Of a DNA stretch of 64,000 nucleotides, positions 1-8,971 are shown piece after piece. Every line of letters begins with the position of its first letter. Position 1 is the first letter of the stretch. The stretch lies in assembly GCF_001761365.1 (NCBI RefSeq), contig NZ_CP017477.1:1572501-1636500 (forward strand), written 5' to 3'. Source of the stretch: Polaribacter vadi (GTDB taxonomy: Bacteria > Bacteroidota > Bacteroidia > Flavobacteriales > Flavobacteriaceae). The position numbers were made by a program, and so were the translations under genes. The notes below the pieces were generated by a model. That model saw only the letters and a list, made by a program, of their open reading frames with translations. It made no database searches and was not told the origin of the DNA.

Positions 1-903
1 ATTTAGTAGGGATACTCCATCATAAGATTGTTTAAATCCTACCTTTTTCACAAATTCAAATAAAATTTTTTAAATCAAACATAAGACTTTTAGCTTATAA
101 ACTAGTTCTCGATACTATTTTTTATCAAAAATCACTCGAACTGACATTGTTGATACTATTTTTATTTCAAAATTTAAAGTAAATCTAGATTTTTGTTGAG
201 GCCTGTGCCGAACTAGATTCAGTATTCATCAATGGAAAAGAAAAGATGAGAAATAAAAAAAAATACCTATAGTATGTTGATGTAAAAACATTATTAGGCT
301 TTTATACTAAAAGATTGCCATGTCGTTCCTCCTCGCAATGACATCTGACGACCTTTGTTGCTTTATAAAGAAGCAGCTTTAAAACTCGTCATTGCGAGTT
401 TTTGCGAAGCAATCTTATCGTTGGGTATTCTAAATTTAGTAGGGATACTCCATCATAAGATTGTTTAAATCCTACCTTTTTCACAAATTCAATTTTTTTT
501 TTTTAAAATCTAGCATAAGAATTTTAGCTTATAAATTAGTTCTCGATACTATTTTTTATCAAAAATCACTCGAACTGACATTGTTGAGACTATTTTTATT
601 TCAAAATTTAAAGTAAATCTAGATTTTTGTTGAGGCCTGTGCTGAACTTGATTTAGTATTCATCAATGGAAAAGAAAAGATGAGAAATAGAAAAAAATAC
701 CTATAGTATGTTGATGTAAGAACAGTACTAGGCTTTTGCTCTAAAAGATTGCCACGTCGTGCCTCCTCGCAATGACGTCTGGTTTCCTTTGTTCTTCATA
801 AAGAAGCAGCTTTAATACTCGTCATTGCGAGTTTTTACGAAGCAATCTTATCGTTAGGTATTCTAAATTTAGTAGAGATGCTCCATTATAAGATTGCTTA
901 AAA
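1..903. repeat. 433-bp tandem repeat, two full copies and a partial third
   Basis: The segment beginning ATTTAGTAGGGATACTCC at 1 recurs at 434 and, diverged, at 867, giving an identical spacing of 433 bp twice. Copies 1 and 2 match over nearly their whole length, with small substitutions and a poly-T indel near 489. Each unit contains two opposed GTCATTGCG/GCAATC elements (about 313-343 and 388-420 in copy 1) and an imperfect palindrome (102-146 and 536-580). No coding potential is visible. The array probably continues left of the window. Confidence 0.9.
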
Positions 904-1030
904 GTACTTACTGAATCAACTTCAGCATACATCTTTCGCAAAGAAATTTAGTCTCTGTTGGAACCAAAACCTCTTTTATATTCATAATGCTGTTTTTTAT
1001 AGTTAAGAACATATTTAGTTATAATCTAAA

Positions 1031-1200
1031 ACCGACCTATTTTATTTTTCGTAGAAATTCAATTTTCATGAAACGGCAAGCGTCCAAAGAGCTTGCGGTC
1101 TGGACGCGATAGTGGAATGGAAATTAGAATTTAAGAAAAATAAAAGTAAGTCTAGATTTTTTTGTTACTTTTTTCATCAATGGAAAAAAGTAAAGAGAAA
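1031..1200 (+). repeat. Dispersed intergenic element, copy a
   Basis: This stretch contains the core GCGATAGTGGAATGG (about 1105-1120) preceded by ACGGCAAGCG, and ends in a palindrome built from TTACTTTTTT and AAAAAAGTAA (1165-1193). It is closely matched, in the opposite orientation, by sequence at about 30085-30240 and more loosely at 31285-31430. GCGTCCA and TGGACGC can pair around the core. There is no open frame. The function is unknown; it looks like an old intergenic repeat family. The rest of the gap from 904 to 1442 holds a further GATTGCC...CGCAATGAC element near 1278-1308 and nothing else recognisable. Confidence 0.75.
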
Positions 1201-1442
1201 TAAAAACAGCTATACGCCTTTATAAGGATGGAAAATCCAAGTATTCTCTTAATCAAAACTCGAAAAATAAACCTACAGATTGCCACGTCGTACCTCCTCG
1301 CAATGACGAATAAAAATAAAATACGGATTACTAAATCCTACTTCTTCACAATGACCTAAATAAAAAAATCTGAAAAAGTGTTTATAATTTTTTCAGACTT
1401 GTTTATTTGAACCTTTTAAAATTTAACTATTAATTTGGTATC

Positions 1443-1470
1443 AAAAAAAGATCCCGCTTTTCAGCGGGAT
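1443..1470 (-). terminator. Rho-independent terminator after wzc
   Basis: ATCCCGC (1451-1457) and GCGGGAT (1464-1470) form a 7-bp GC-rich stem with a 6-nt loop. Read on the minus strand it is followed by a run of seven T (1443-1449). It lies 46 bp beyond the wzc stop and is the obvious end of the polysaccharide transcript. Confidence 0.85.
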
Positions 1471-1515
1471 TAATTTTGAATCATAGACTTCGCTATATTT
1501 CAAAAGTAAGTATCC

Positions 1516-3888
1516 TTAAAATATCTTTTTATACCAAGGTTTTTTAACCACATCTGTGTAGCCATAACCATAACCGTACCCATAACCATAACCCCTTGTC
1601 ATATCAGTATCATTTAGCACAATAGCCATATTTTGTAATTTCTTCTCATTATATAGGTTTTGCGCTACTTGCAACATTCTTTTGTCTAAGTAATTAGCTC
1701 TAGACACATAAATGGTCATATCTGCATATTTAGACACTAAAAAAGTATCGGTTACTAAATTTACAGGTGCTGTATCTACAATAATAAAATCATACTCCTT
1801 TTTTACTTGCTCAAACAACTGTTTGATTCTATCACCTAATAATAATTCAGCAGGATTTGGCGGAATGACTCCAGATGAAATAATATCCAACCCATTTATT
1901 TCAGGGATTGAAAACTTTATATCCTCAGCAGTTAAAGATTCGTTGGTAATATAATTGGTAATTCCTTTACGTTCTGGAATCCCTAAATATTCAGTTACTT
2001 TCGGAGCTCTTAAATCAACTCCCATTAATAACACTTTTTTATTAGACAACGATAAGGCTGCCGCTAAATTGATAGAAATAAAAGATTTCCCTTCTCCACT
2101 GGTTGTAGAAGTTACAAAAATTGTTTTCCCTAAATCGCTATCATGATTAGGCAACATAAAATCTAAATTGGTTCTAATTAATCGAAAAGCTTCTGCAGTA
2201 CTGGTTCTAGAATCATTCTTAATCACAATTTTCTCGTCAGTTTCAGAGTGCGGCACATCTCCTAAAAAAGGAATGGTGGTCAGCTCTTCAATATCTTTTC
2301 TAGAATGTATTTTTGTATCTAATAAGTTCAATACATATATAATGATAAATGGAATTAACAGTCCTAATAACAATGCAGCTAAATAAATAATTCTTTTCTT
2401 TGGTGATACTGGAACTCCATTGCTATAAGCATAATCAATAATTTTAGCATTCGGTACAGTAACTGCTAAAGAAATTGCCGTTTCTTCTTTCTTTTTTAAT
2501 AAATAAGAATACAATTCCGCATATATTTCTTTTTGACGTTCAATATCTATCATCTCTCTTTCTATTGTCGGAATAGTAGAAATTTTTGACAAGGCTTTCT
2601 TAGCTTCAATGTTTAATTGACTCAATTGAATTTCTAACGATTTTTTTAAATTGGCTAAACTAGATAATAAGTTAGCATTTAAGGTGGCAATTCTTTTTTG
2701 AACCTCAATTAATTGAGGGTTTCTCTTTCCTGCAGTTACCAATAATTTATTTTTATCCAAGACCAAAGCATTATAACTTTCTATAGAGCTGGTGATGCTC
2801 ACGTCTGTAAACCCTAAATTGGTAGGTAATACATCATTTTGTTCAGATTCTTTGGTTAATTTCTCTTGAATCCACTCTGCCAGAGTCAATTGACTTTGAA
2901 TTGCGGCTATTTGTTGGTTATTATTAGAAACTGATTCCAGCGCCAATTCTCCTTCTGTTGACAAACCAGTAATACCAAATTTCGTTTTATAATCCTTTAC
3001 ATCATCTTGAATATTCGCCAAATCCAAACCAACACTTTTCAAACGGTCTTCAATAAATTCTTTGGTCTTTTCCGATACAATACTTTTGTCCTTAATTGCA
3101 TCCAAATTGTATTGTTTCACCAATTCATCTAAAATATTTTCGGCTTTTTTGGGTATTGCATCTTGTAGACTAAGGTTTAAAACACTTGAGTTTTTATCAA
3201 CTGGACTAATATTAATTCTGTTTTTATAAGCATCAATTACTTGGTCTCTATTTTTAATATTAATTGTAATTTCTTCTCCTAAAACACCAGCTAACTCTTG
3301 TGTTCCGACAACTTGAAAATGTCCAATTTTACTTTTTACTACTTCATTAAAAGATACTGTAGCTCCTTTATTTCCTTCTATATCTTTCAATTGAATCTCA
3401 CCATCATTTAGCATAGAAATGATAAAGGACGTATCCTTTACATAGGTTCGTACATCTCTATTCAAAAACTTTAAGAAAAATGGTTTATTTTCATAAATTT
3501 CACTTTTCTTTATTCTTCCTTCCGTAAAATAAGAAACTCCTAAATGTAATGAATCCACTACATTGCCAATAATTTTACGAGATTTTAAAATTTGTATTTC
3601 ATTGTCTGGATTGTTAGCAGACCCCCCTCCAATAATTCCTAAATCCTCAAAAGCCGCGAGTTCTGAAGAAATTCCAGATTTGTTATTGTCCTTAATCATA
3701 ATGGACGTTGAAGCAGTGAATTGTGGTGTCGTATATCTAAGATATAAAAAGGCCAAAACTAAAGCTAACAAAACACCTAAAACAAACCATTTCCAATGGA
3801 TGCTATATTTTTCTAGCTCTTCTCTAATATTTAAAGATTCGCCATGATCGTTTTGATTCGAGGAAAAATTTTCTTTTGATTCTTGCAT
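1516..3888 (-). CDS. wzc: Wzc-type polysaccharide co-polymerase / BY-kinase
   Basis: Inner-membrane tyrosine autokinase that controls chain length and export of capsule or O-polysaccharide together with the outer-membrane Wza channel. At 790 aa it has the full single-chain layout: a TM helix at about 33-52, a long periplasmic region with coiled-coil-like segments, a second TM at about 499-523, then the kinase domain. Visible kinase motifs are Walker A SGEGKS (about 597-602), the Walker A' region GVDLRAP, and Walker B FIIVDTAP (about 700). The C-terminus carries the tyrosine cluster expected for autophosphorylation, here a strict run of six Gly-Tyr pairs (about 765-777). It is the last gene of the locus, 2 bp after wza, and a strong terminator follows. 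Confident call. Confidence 0.95.
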   Translation of the reverse strand: MQESKENFSSNQNDHGESLNIREELEKYSIHWKWFVLGVLLALVLAFLYLRYTTPQFTASTSIMIKDNNKSGISSELAAFEDLGIIGGGSANNPDNEIQILKSRKIIGNVVDSLHLGVSYFTEGRIKKSEIYENKPFFLKFLNRDVRTYVKDTSFIISMLNDGEIQLKDIEGNKGATVSFNEVVKSKIGHFQVVGTQELAGVLGEEITINIKNRDQVIDAYKNRINISPVDKNSSVLNLSLQDAIPKKAENILDELVKQYNLDAIKDKSIVSEKTKEFIEDRLKSVGLDLANIQDDVKDYKTKFGITGLSTEGELALESVSNNNQQIAAIQSQLTLAEWIQEKLTKESEQNDVLPTNLGFTDVSITSSIESYNALVLDKNKLLVTAGKRNPQLIEVQKRIATLNANLLSSLANLKKSLEIQLSQLNIEAKKALSKISTIPTIEREMIDIERQKEIYAELYSYLLKKKEETAISLAVTVPNAKIIDYAYSNGVPVSPKKRIIYLAALLLGLLIPFIIIYVLNLLDTKIHSRKDIEELTTIPFLGDVPHSETDEKIVIKNDSRTSTAEAFRLIRTNLDFMLPNHDSDLGKTIFVTSTTSGEGKSFISINLAAALSLSNKKVLLMGVDLRAPKVTEYLGIPERKGITNYITNESLTAEDIKFSIPEINGLDIISSGVIPPNPAELLLGDRIKQLFEQVKKEYDFIIVDTAPVNLVTDTFLVSKYADMTIYVSRANYLDKRMLQVAQNLYNEKKLQNMAIVLNDTDMTRGYGYGYGYGYGYTDVVKKPWYKKIF

Positions 3889-3890
3889 TA

Positions 3891-4667
3891 TTATCGAGTT
3901 AGTAGGGAAGCAATTGTGATGATTAATCCTGTAATAGATATAAATAAACTAGTATTAGAATTGGAAGAGGCCGATTGTATTCTCGCATAATTAGGTTCCA
4001 CATACACCACATCATTCTGCTGTAAATAATATACAGGGGACGTTAATAACTTATTGGAACGCAAATCTACTTGGTACTGTACTTTTTTGTTGCCTTCCTC
4101 TCTAATAATCAATATATTATTTCGTTGTCCAGAAATATTTAAATCTCCTGCCAAAGCCAAGGCGTCCAAAATAGTAATTCGCTCATTCGGAACACTATAG
4201 CTCCCAGGCCTTTGCACATCACCCATGACAGAGATTTTATAGTTGGCAATTTTAATGTTTACATTGGGTTCTTTTATATAATCTGGAGATAATTTATAAA
4301 TTAATAAATCAATTACTTCCACACGTGTTAAGCCTCCAATTTTTAATTTTCCCAATACCGGAAAATCTATTTCCCCATTGGTATCCACCAAATAGGTTTG
4401 CTGCTGTGCGACTCCAACGGCTGAATTGCTAGAGGTTGCATAGGTTACTGCCGCTAAATTAAAAGGACGTACCGCTTCAATATCTAATGCTGTAATGGTA
4501 ATTTGCAATAAATCATCGGGTTTGATAATGGTTTTGTAACTGTTGGATACCTTGGCTTGATCGATGGAATCATTCTGAAAATACACAATATCTTTCTTTG
4601 AAACACAGTTAGAAAATAATGTAAGAAAGAAAAAAGCGAACACTACTTTTATAGTACTAAAATTCAT
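3891..4667 (-). CDS. wza: Wza-type polysaccharide export lipoprotein
   Basis: Outer-membrane export channel partner of Wzc. I start at Met 4667 (258 aa) rather than 4742. From there the protein opens with a lipoprotein signal peptide ending in LFSNC (Cys21), whereas the longer start would bury the signal and overlap the upstream gene. The N-terminal half matches the polysaccharide export domain (DDLLQITITALD, then NGEIDFPVLGKLKIGG). An SLBB-like segment follows (ISVMGDVQRPGSYSVP), and a hydrophobic C-terminal segment is followed by TR. The downstream wzc lies 2 bp away, so the two are surely cotranscribed. Confidence 0.92.
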   Translation of the reverse strand: MNFSTIKVVFAFFFLTLFSNCVSKKDIVYFQNDSIDQAKVSNSYKTIIKPDDLLQITITALDIEAVRPFNLAAVTYATSSNSAVGVAQQQTYLVDTNGEIDFPVLGKLKIGGLTRVEVIDLLIYKLSPDYIKEPNVNIKIANYKISVMGDVQRPGSYSVPNERITILDALALAGDLNISGQRNNILIIREEGNKKVQYQVDLRSNKLLTSPVYYLQQNDVVYVEPNYARIQSASSNSNTSLFISITGLIITIASLLTR

Positions 4668-4707
4668 ATACTTTTTTTTTTGCGAAAATAAGATAAAAAA
4701 ATGAAGT

Positions 4708-6609
4708 TTAGCCAACTTTGTCTGATTTGTCCAAAATTTCAAATTTTGAATTGTTAGAGATGTATTCCGGCACTAACCCTTTTAATTTGCTCACAATTTC
4801 TGAGCTAGACAATTTACTTTTTTGAATAGCAAGTTCTTCTATCCATTCTAAAATAGCCCTGTCATTAATTTTTTGAGTTTTGGCAATCATAATTTTCTCA
4901 TGATAGGTTTTTATGGTGTCTTCTCCTGAAGCCAATAGTTCCTCATACAATTTTTCTCCTGGACGCAAACCTGTTATTTTAATATCAATATCTTCTGGAT
5001 ATTGTAAACCCGATAAAGAAATCATTCTTTTTGCCATTTCATAAATTTTCACAGATTCTCCCATGTCAAAGATGTAAATTTCTCCACCTTTCCCCATGGT
5101 TCCAGCTTCCAACACCAATCTGCAAGCTTCTGGAATGGTCATAAAATACCGTGTAATCTCTTTATGAGTAACCGTCAATGGCCCACCATGTTCTATTTGT
5201 TTTTTAAATAACGGAATTACAGACCCATTGGAGCCCAATACATTCCCAAAACGCGTGGTGGTAAATTTTGTTTTCTTTTGTTGTTTACTCAAACAACTGA
5301 TATACATTTCTGCAACTCTCTTAGTAGCGCCCATGACATTCGTAGGGTTGACAGCTTTGTCTGTAGAAACCATCACAAAACGTTCTACTTTATATTTAAT
5401 GGCTAAATCTGCAATGTTTTTAGTACCAAAAATATTTATTTTAATAGCTTCATACGGGCTATCTTCCATTAAAGGCACATGTTTATAGGCAGCAGCATGA
5501 AATACTTTTTGAGGTTGATATTCCTTGAATATTTCACGCATTCTTTTTTTATCTCTTACATCTGCCACCAAGGCTGAAAAAGTAGTAATCCCTTTTTGAT
5601 GCAATTCTTGTTGCAAATCATATAAGGCAGATTCTGCTTGATCTACCAAGACCAATTGTTGTAAACTATAAGAGGCCAATTGTCTGGAAAGTTCGCTCCC
5701 AATAGAACCTGCTGCACCCGTTACTAGTACAACTTTATCAGTAACTTCTTTTTTAACAATAGGATTATTGATTAAAATTTGTTGTCTATCGAGTAAATCA
5801 TCAATATTCACTTGTTTTATTTGATTGGCTTGTAAATCTCCATCAATCCAAGTCACTAAAGGAGGTACTATTTTTATTTCTATGTCTAATGTCAACAATT
5901 TGTCTGTAATTTCTAACAAACGAGAGGGTTTTATTTTTTGAGTAGAAATAATCACCTCACTTAAATCATATTTATTCACAAAGTCTTCATCAATTTTAGA
6001 AAAGTCAAAGATTTTTATACGATCAATTTTTTTATTAATTTTATTAGGGTCATCATCTACAAACCCTAAAATATCATAATTATATTTTTTATCTCTATTC
6101 AAAGCGCCATAGGTAATAATCCCTGCTTCTCCAGCTCCAAATATCAATACATTTCGAATCGTATTCAATTCGGTTGAAATTACATCATAAAACGCCTTAA
6201 ACACATAGCGACTAATGATAAGGATAAAAACAGCCACAAAATAATGAATGATAATAATGGAAATAGGAATGGTAAAGGCACTGAGCTTAAAGAGCTGGTT
6301 CACAATAACTATAAAAGAAATTAATCCTGTATAAATAGTAATTCCTAAAAAAACATTAAAAGCATCTTTGGTGCCTGTATGTCTTACAATCCCTTTATAA
6401 GAACCTACCATTAAAAAACTACTCAAAGCAACAACGATAATGATTGGAACTTGCAGTATCAATTGATCCGTGTTAAAATTGAACGTGATATTAAAACGGA
6501 TGATGTAGGCTAGTAAAAAAGAAAAACAAACCAGCAAAACATCAATACCTAAAACCAACCATCTAGAGGCATATTTATTTAATGTTTTTAAAAAAAAACT
6601 TCTTAGCAT
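4708..6609 (-). CDS. pglF: Membrane UDP-GlcNAc 4,6-dehydratase (PglF/WbpM/FlaA1 family)
   Basis: Predicted to convert UDP-GlcNAc to UDP-2-acetamido-2,6-dideoxy-4-keto-hexose, the first step to UDP-QuiNAc4N. It is the 633-aa long form: four hydrophobic helices within residues 15-135, a Rossmann-like domain starting VLIFGAGEAG (about 154), then the catalytic SDR domain with TGAAGSIG (about 296) and the family signature TDKAVNPTNVMGATKR (about 414-430). It is followed by wza and preceded, 20 bp away, by the aminotransferase that would use its product. The order pglA-, pglC-, pglD-, pglE-, pglF-like on the transcript matches Pgl-type loci. A second, soluble dehydratase (capE-like) is present at 18.1 kb, so two different 6-deoxy sugars are expected. 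Confidence 0.9.
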   Translation of the reverse strand: MLRSFFLKTLNKYASRWLVLGIDVLLVCFSFLLAYIIRFNITFNFNTDQLILQVPIIIVVALSSFLMVGSYKGIVRHTGTKDAFNVFLGITIYTGLISFIVIVNQLFKLSAFTIPISIIIIHYFVAVFILIISRYVFKAFYDVISTELNTIRNVLIFGAGEAGIITYGALNRDKKYNYDILGFVDDDPNKINKKIDRIKIFDFSKIDEDFVNKYDLSEVIISTQKIKPSRLLEITDKLLTLDIEIKIVPPLVTWIDGDLQANQIKQVNIDDLLDRQQILINNPIVKKEVTDKVVLVTGAAGSIGSELSRQLASYSLQQLVLVDQAESALYDLQQELHQKGITTFSALVADVRDKKRMREIFKEYQPQKVFHAAAYKHVPLMEDSPYEAIKINIFGTKNIADLAIKYKVERFVMVSTDKAVNPTNVMGATKRVAEMYISCLSKQQKKTKFTTTRFGNVLGSNGSVIPLFKKQIEHGGPLTVTHKEITRYFMTIPEACRLVLEAGTMGKGGEIYIFDMGESVKIYEMAKRMISLSGLQYPEDIDIKITGLRPGEKLYEELLASGEDTIKTYHEKIMIAKTQKINDRAILEWIEELAIQKSKLSSSEIVSKLKGLVPEYISNNSKFEILDKSDKVG

Positions 6610-6629
6610 TTTTTTTATTTTAGGCTAAT

Positions 6630-7760
6630 TTACAATAAATTCTTTATAGATTTAGCTATTCTTTCTCTATCAGCATCAGTTAAATTAGAACCTGAAGGCA
6701 AACACAATCCTTTTTTAAATAAATTCTCTGCTATATTTGCACCAAAATATTTGTAATCGTTAAAAACGGGCTGTAAATGCATAGGTTTCCATAAAGGTCT
6801 TGATTCAATATTTTCTTTTTCTAAATGTAAACGCAAATCCTCTCTTGAAAAACCGGTTATTGCTGCATCAATTACAATACAACTTAACCAATGGTTTGAA
6901 AAGAAATCATTGGTAGTTTCTTTAAAAACAGTGACTCCATTTACATCTTTAAAAATTTCTTGGTAAAATTGATTGTTGTTTCTTCTGTAAGAAATATGTT
7001 TATCTAGCACCTCCATTTGCCCTCGACCAATACCAGCTACAATATTGCTCATTCTATAATTATAGCCTATTTCCGAATGTTGGTAATGAGGAGCGTTATC
7101 TCTAGCTTGCGTAGCTAAGAAAATTGCCTTTTGTTTTGATGCTTCCGTTTTACAAACTAAGGCACCACCACCAGAAGTCGTGATAATTTTATTTCCATTA
7201 AAAGATAAAATACCAAAGTCGCCAAAGGTTCCACATTTCTGTCCTTTGTAGCTGGAACCTAAAGCCTCTGCTGCGTCTTCAATTAAAGTGACCCCATACT
7301 GCTGCGCAATTGCTAAAATGGCATCCATTTTTGCAGGCATTCCATACAAATGAACTACAATGATTGCCTTCGGTTTTTTTCCTTTCGCAATACCATCTTT
7401 AATAGCAGCTTCTAAATGTAGTGGACACAAATTCCAAGTATCTTCTTCACTATCAATAAAGACTGGTTTTGCCTTCTGATACACAATAGGATTGGCTGAT
7501 GCAGAAAATGTCATCGACTGGCAAAGCACCTCATCATCTTGCTGAACATTGGCTAAAATCAATGCTAAATGCAGTGCAGCTGTTCCTGATGACAAACAAG
7601 CTACTTTTGATTTTTCACCTATATAGTTTTCTAAGTCCTGTTCAAAACCATTTACATTAGGTCCTAAAGGAGCTACCCAATTTGTGTCAAACGCTTCTTG
7701 TACATATTTTTGTTCATTGCCTCCCATATGTGGAGAGGATAACCATATTTTGCTATTCAT
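6630..7760 (-). CDS. pglE: DegT/DnrJ/EryC1/StrS aminotransferase (PglE-like)
   Basis: PLP-dependent sugar aminotransferase, 376 aa, expected to aminate the C4 ketone made by the PglF-like dehydratase and give UDP-QuiNAc4N. The PLP lysine lies in SFNGNKIITTSGGG (about 190), and the acidic motif LIEDAAEALGSSYKG precedes it. The N-terminus WLSSPHMGGNEQKYV is typical of PglE-type enzymes. Its start overlaps the end of the acyltransferase gene by 8 bp, showing tight translational coupling. Substrate assignment rests on family resemblance and neighbours. Confidence 0.88.
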   Translation of the reverse strand: MNSKIWLSSPHMGGNEQKYVQEAFDTNWVAPLGPNVNGFEQDLENYIGEKSKVACLSSGTAALHLALILANVQQDDEVLCQSMTFSASANPIVYQKAKPVFIDSEEDTWNLCPLHLEAAIKDGIAKGKKPKAIIVVHLYGMPAKMDAILAIAQQYGVTLIEDAAEALGSSYKGQKCGTFGDFGILSFNGNKIITTSGGGALVCKTEASKQKAIFLATQARDNAPHYQHSEIGYNYRMSNIVAGIGRGQMEVLDKHISYRRNNNQFYQEIFKDVNGVTVFKETTNDFFSNHWLSCIVIDAAITGFSREDLRLHLEKENIESRPLWKPMHLQPVFNDYKYFGANIAENLFKKGLCLPSGSNLTDADRERIAKSIKNLL

Positions 7761-8373
7761 TTTCTTTTTCTTTATATTTTATAATTCGTGCTGGATTGCC
7801 TACAACAATTGCAAACTCAGGCACATCTTTTAGAACAACTGCTCCTGCTCCAACAGTAGCCCATTTTCCAATTTTAATATTTGGAATTATAGTAGCAGCT
7901 GCTCCAATATGTGCACCTTCATTGATGGTTACATTTCCAGTTATTGTTGCCGATGGAGAAATATGTACAAAATCTTCTAAAAAACAATCATGTTCAACCA
8001 CGGCATTGGTGTTAATTATACAATGTTTGCCAATCTTTACATTTGCATTGATGATGGCACCAGCCATCACTACAGTTCCTTTTCCTATTTCTACATCCTT
8101 TGAGACAATTGCTTTTTTGTGTATTACTTTTGCAAATTGTACTGTTAATTTTTTACTTATTATTTTCCGAATACTATTATCGCCGATGCTAATTATAAAT
8201 TCATTTTTTTCAAATGTTTTTATTTCATCCGATGAGAAAACTGATAGTCCTAAAAACTGTTTGTTTATACAATAATCATCAAAAAAGCATTGCACCTCTT
8301 TGTTTGTAGACAAAACAATATCTTTGATTACTTTACCATGGCCACTAGCTCCATACAAACATAGCTTACTCAT
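7753..8373 (-). CDS. pglD: PglD-like sugar N-acyltransferase (left-handed beta helix)
   Basis: Start set at Met 8373 (206 aa), giving the canonical N-terminus MSKLCLYGASGHGK and an 8-bp overlap with the stop of the phosphosugar transferase. The 8418 start would only add an unrelated leader. An N-terminal Rossmann-like substrate domain is followed by hexapeptide repeats. The catalytic His is in VEHDCFLEDFVHIS and the C-terminus has VVGNPARIIK. Family members transfer acetyl from acetyl-CoA to the 4-amine of UDP-sugars. A KAS III-ACP-SDR set is encoded upstream in the same operon, so the donor here could instead be an acyl-ACP; this is inference. Confidence 0.85.
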   Translation of the reverse strand: MSKLCLYGASGHGKVIKDIVLSTNKEVQCFFDDYCINKQFLGLSVFSSDEIKTFEKNEFIISIGDNSIRKIISKKLTVQFAKVIHKKAIVSKDVEIGKGTVVMAGAIINANVKIGKHCIINTNAVVEHDCFLEDFVHISPSATITGNVTINEGAHIGAAATIIPNIKIGKWATVGAGAVVLKDVPEFAIVVGNPARIIKYKEKENE

Positions 8374-8971
8374 TTCCTTCAAATTTTGTTGTTGTAGCTT
8401 GATTATCTGTACTAACACCTTCTGATTTAAATACTTTAAAAAAAGTCATTAAAAAAATTTTTGCATCTAATAGAAAAGAGAAGTTTTCCACATACCAAAC
8501 ATCATATTCAAACTTCTGCTCCCAGCTAATGGCATTTCTTCCATTTATCTGTGCCCAACCAGAGATCCCTGGTTTTACTAAATGTCTTTTTTTTTGTCTT
8601 TCAGAATACAATGGCAAATATTCTGGCAACAAGGGTCTTGGGCCAATTATTGTCATATCTCCTTTTAGCAAATTGAGTATTTGAGGAAGTTCGTCTAAAG
8701 ACGTTTTCCTTACAAACTGCCCCATTTTTGTTAACCTTTGATCATCTGGTAACAAGTGACCATGCTTATCTTTTTTATCATTCATGGTTTTAAACTTAAT
8801 GATTTTAAAGATTTCCCCATGTAATCCAGGTCTTTTTTGATAAAAAAAAGGGGTTCCTTTATTACTAACGGATAAAGCTACTAAGACAATGACAAAGAAG
8901 GGAAAAAATAGAATAAGCCCTATTACACCTATAATTAAATCGAAAAAGCGTTTAAAAAAAAACTTATACAT
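8366..8971 (-). CDS. pglC: Initiating undecaprenyl-phosphate phosphosugar transferase (PglC-like)
   Basis: Small monotopic bacterial sugar transferase of 201 aa that loads the first sugar phosphate onto undecaprenyl phosphate at the cytoplasmic face. It has one N-terminal membrane segment (about 10-32), then the family motifs KRPGLHGEIFKIIKFKTM, the catalytic-region LDELPQILNLLKGDM with GPRPLLPEYLPLY, and PGISGWAQINGRNAI. The lack of extra TM helices places it with PglC rather than WbaP. It sits between a GT4 glycosyltransferase and pglD, so UDP-QuiNAc4N-acyl is the likely donor and would be the first sugar of the repeat unit. Confidence 0.9.
   Translation of the reverse strand: MYKFFFKRFFDLIIGVIGLILFFPFFVIVLVALSVSNKGTPFFYQKRPGLHGEIFKIIKFKTMNDKKDKHGHLLPDDQRLTKMGQFVRKTSLDELPQILNLLKGDMTIIGPRPLLPEYLPLYSERQKKRHLVKPGISGWAQINGRNAISWEQKFEYDVWYVENFSFLLDAKIFLMTFFKVFKSEGVSTDNQATTTKFEGNE

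Noticed and set aside
1..903. Possible CRISPR array from the repeated blocks
   Set aside because: The repeat unit is 433 bp with no short regular repeats and spacers, and no cas genes are present.
4668..4742. N-terminal extension of wza
   Set aside because: It would place 25 residues in front of a clear lipoprotein signal and overlap the upstream gene.
7682..8275. 197-aa plus-strand open frame
   Set aside because: It is antisense to the PglD- and PglE-like genes, which have complete motifs and overlap coupling.
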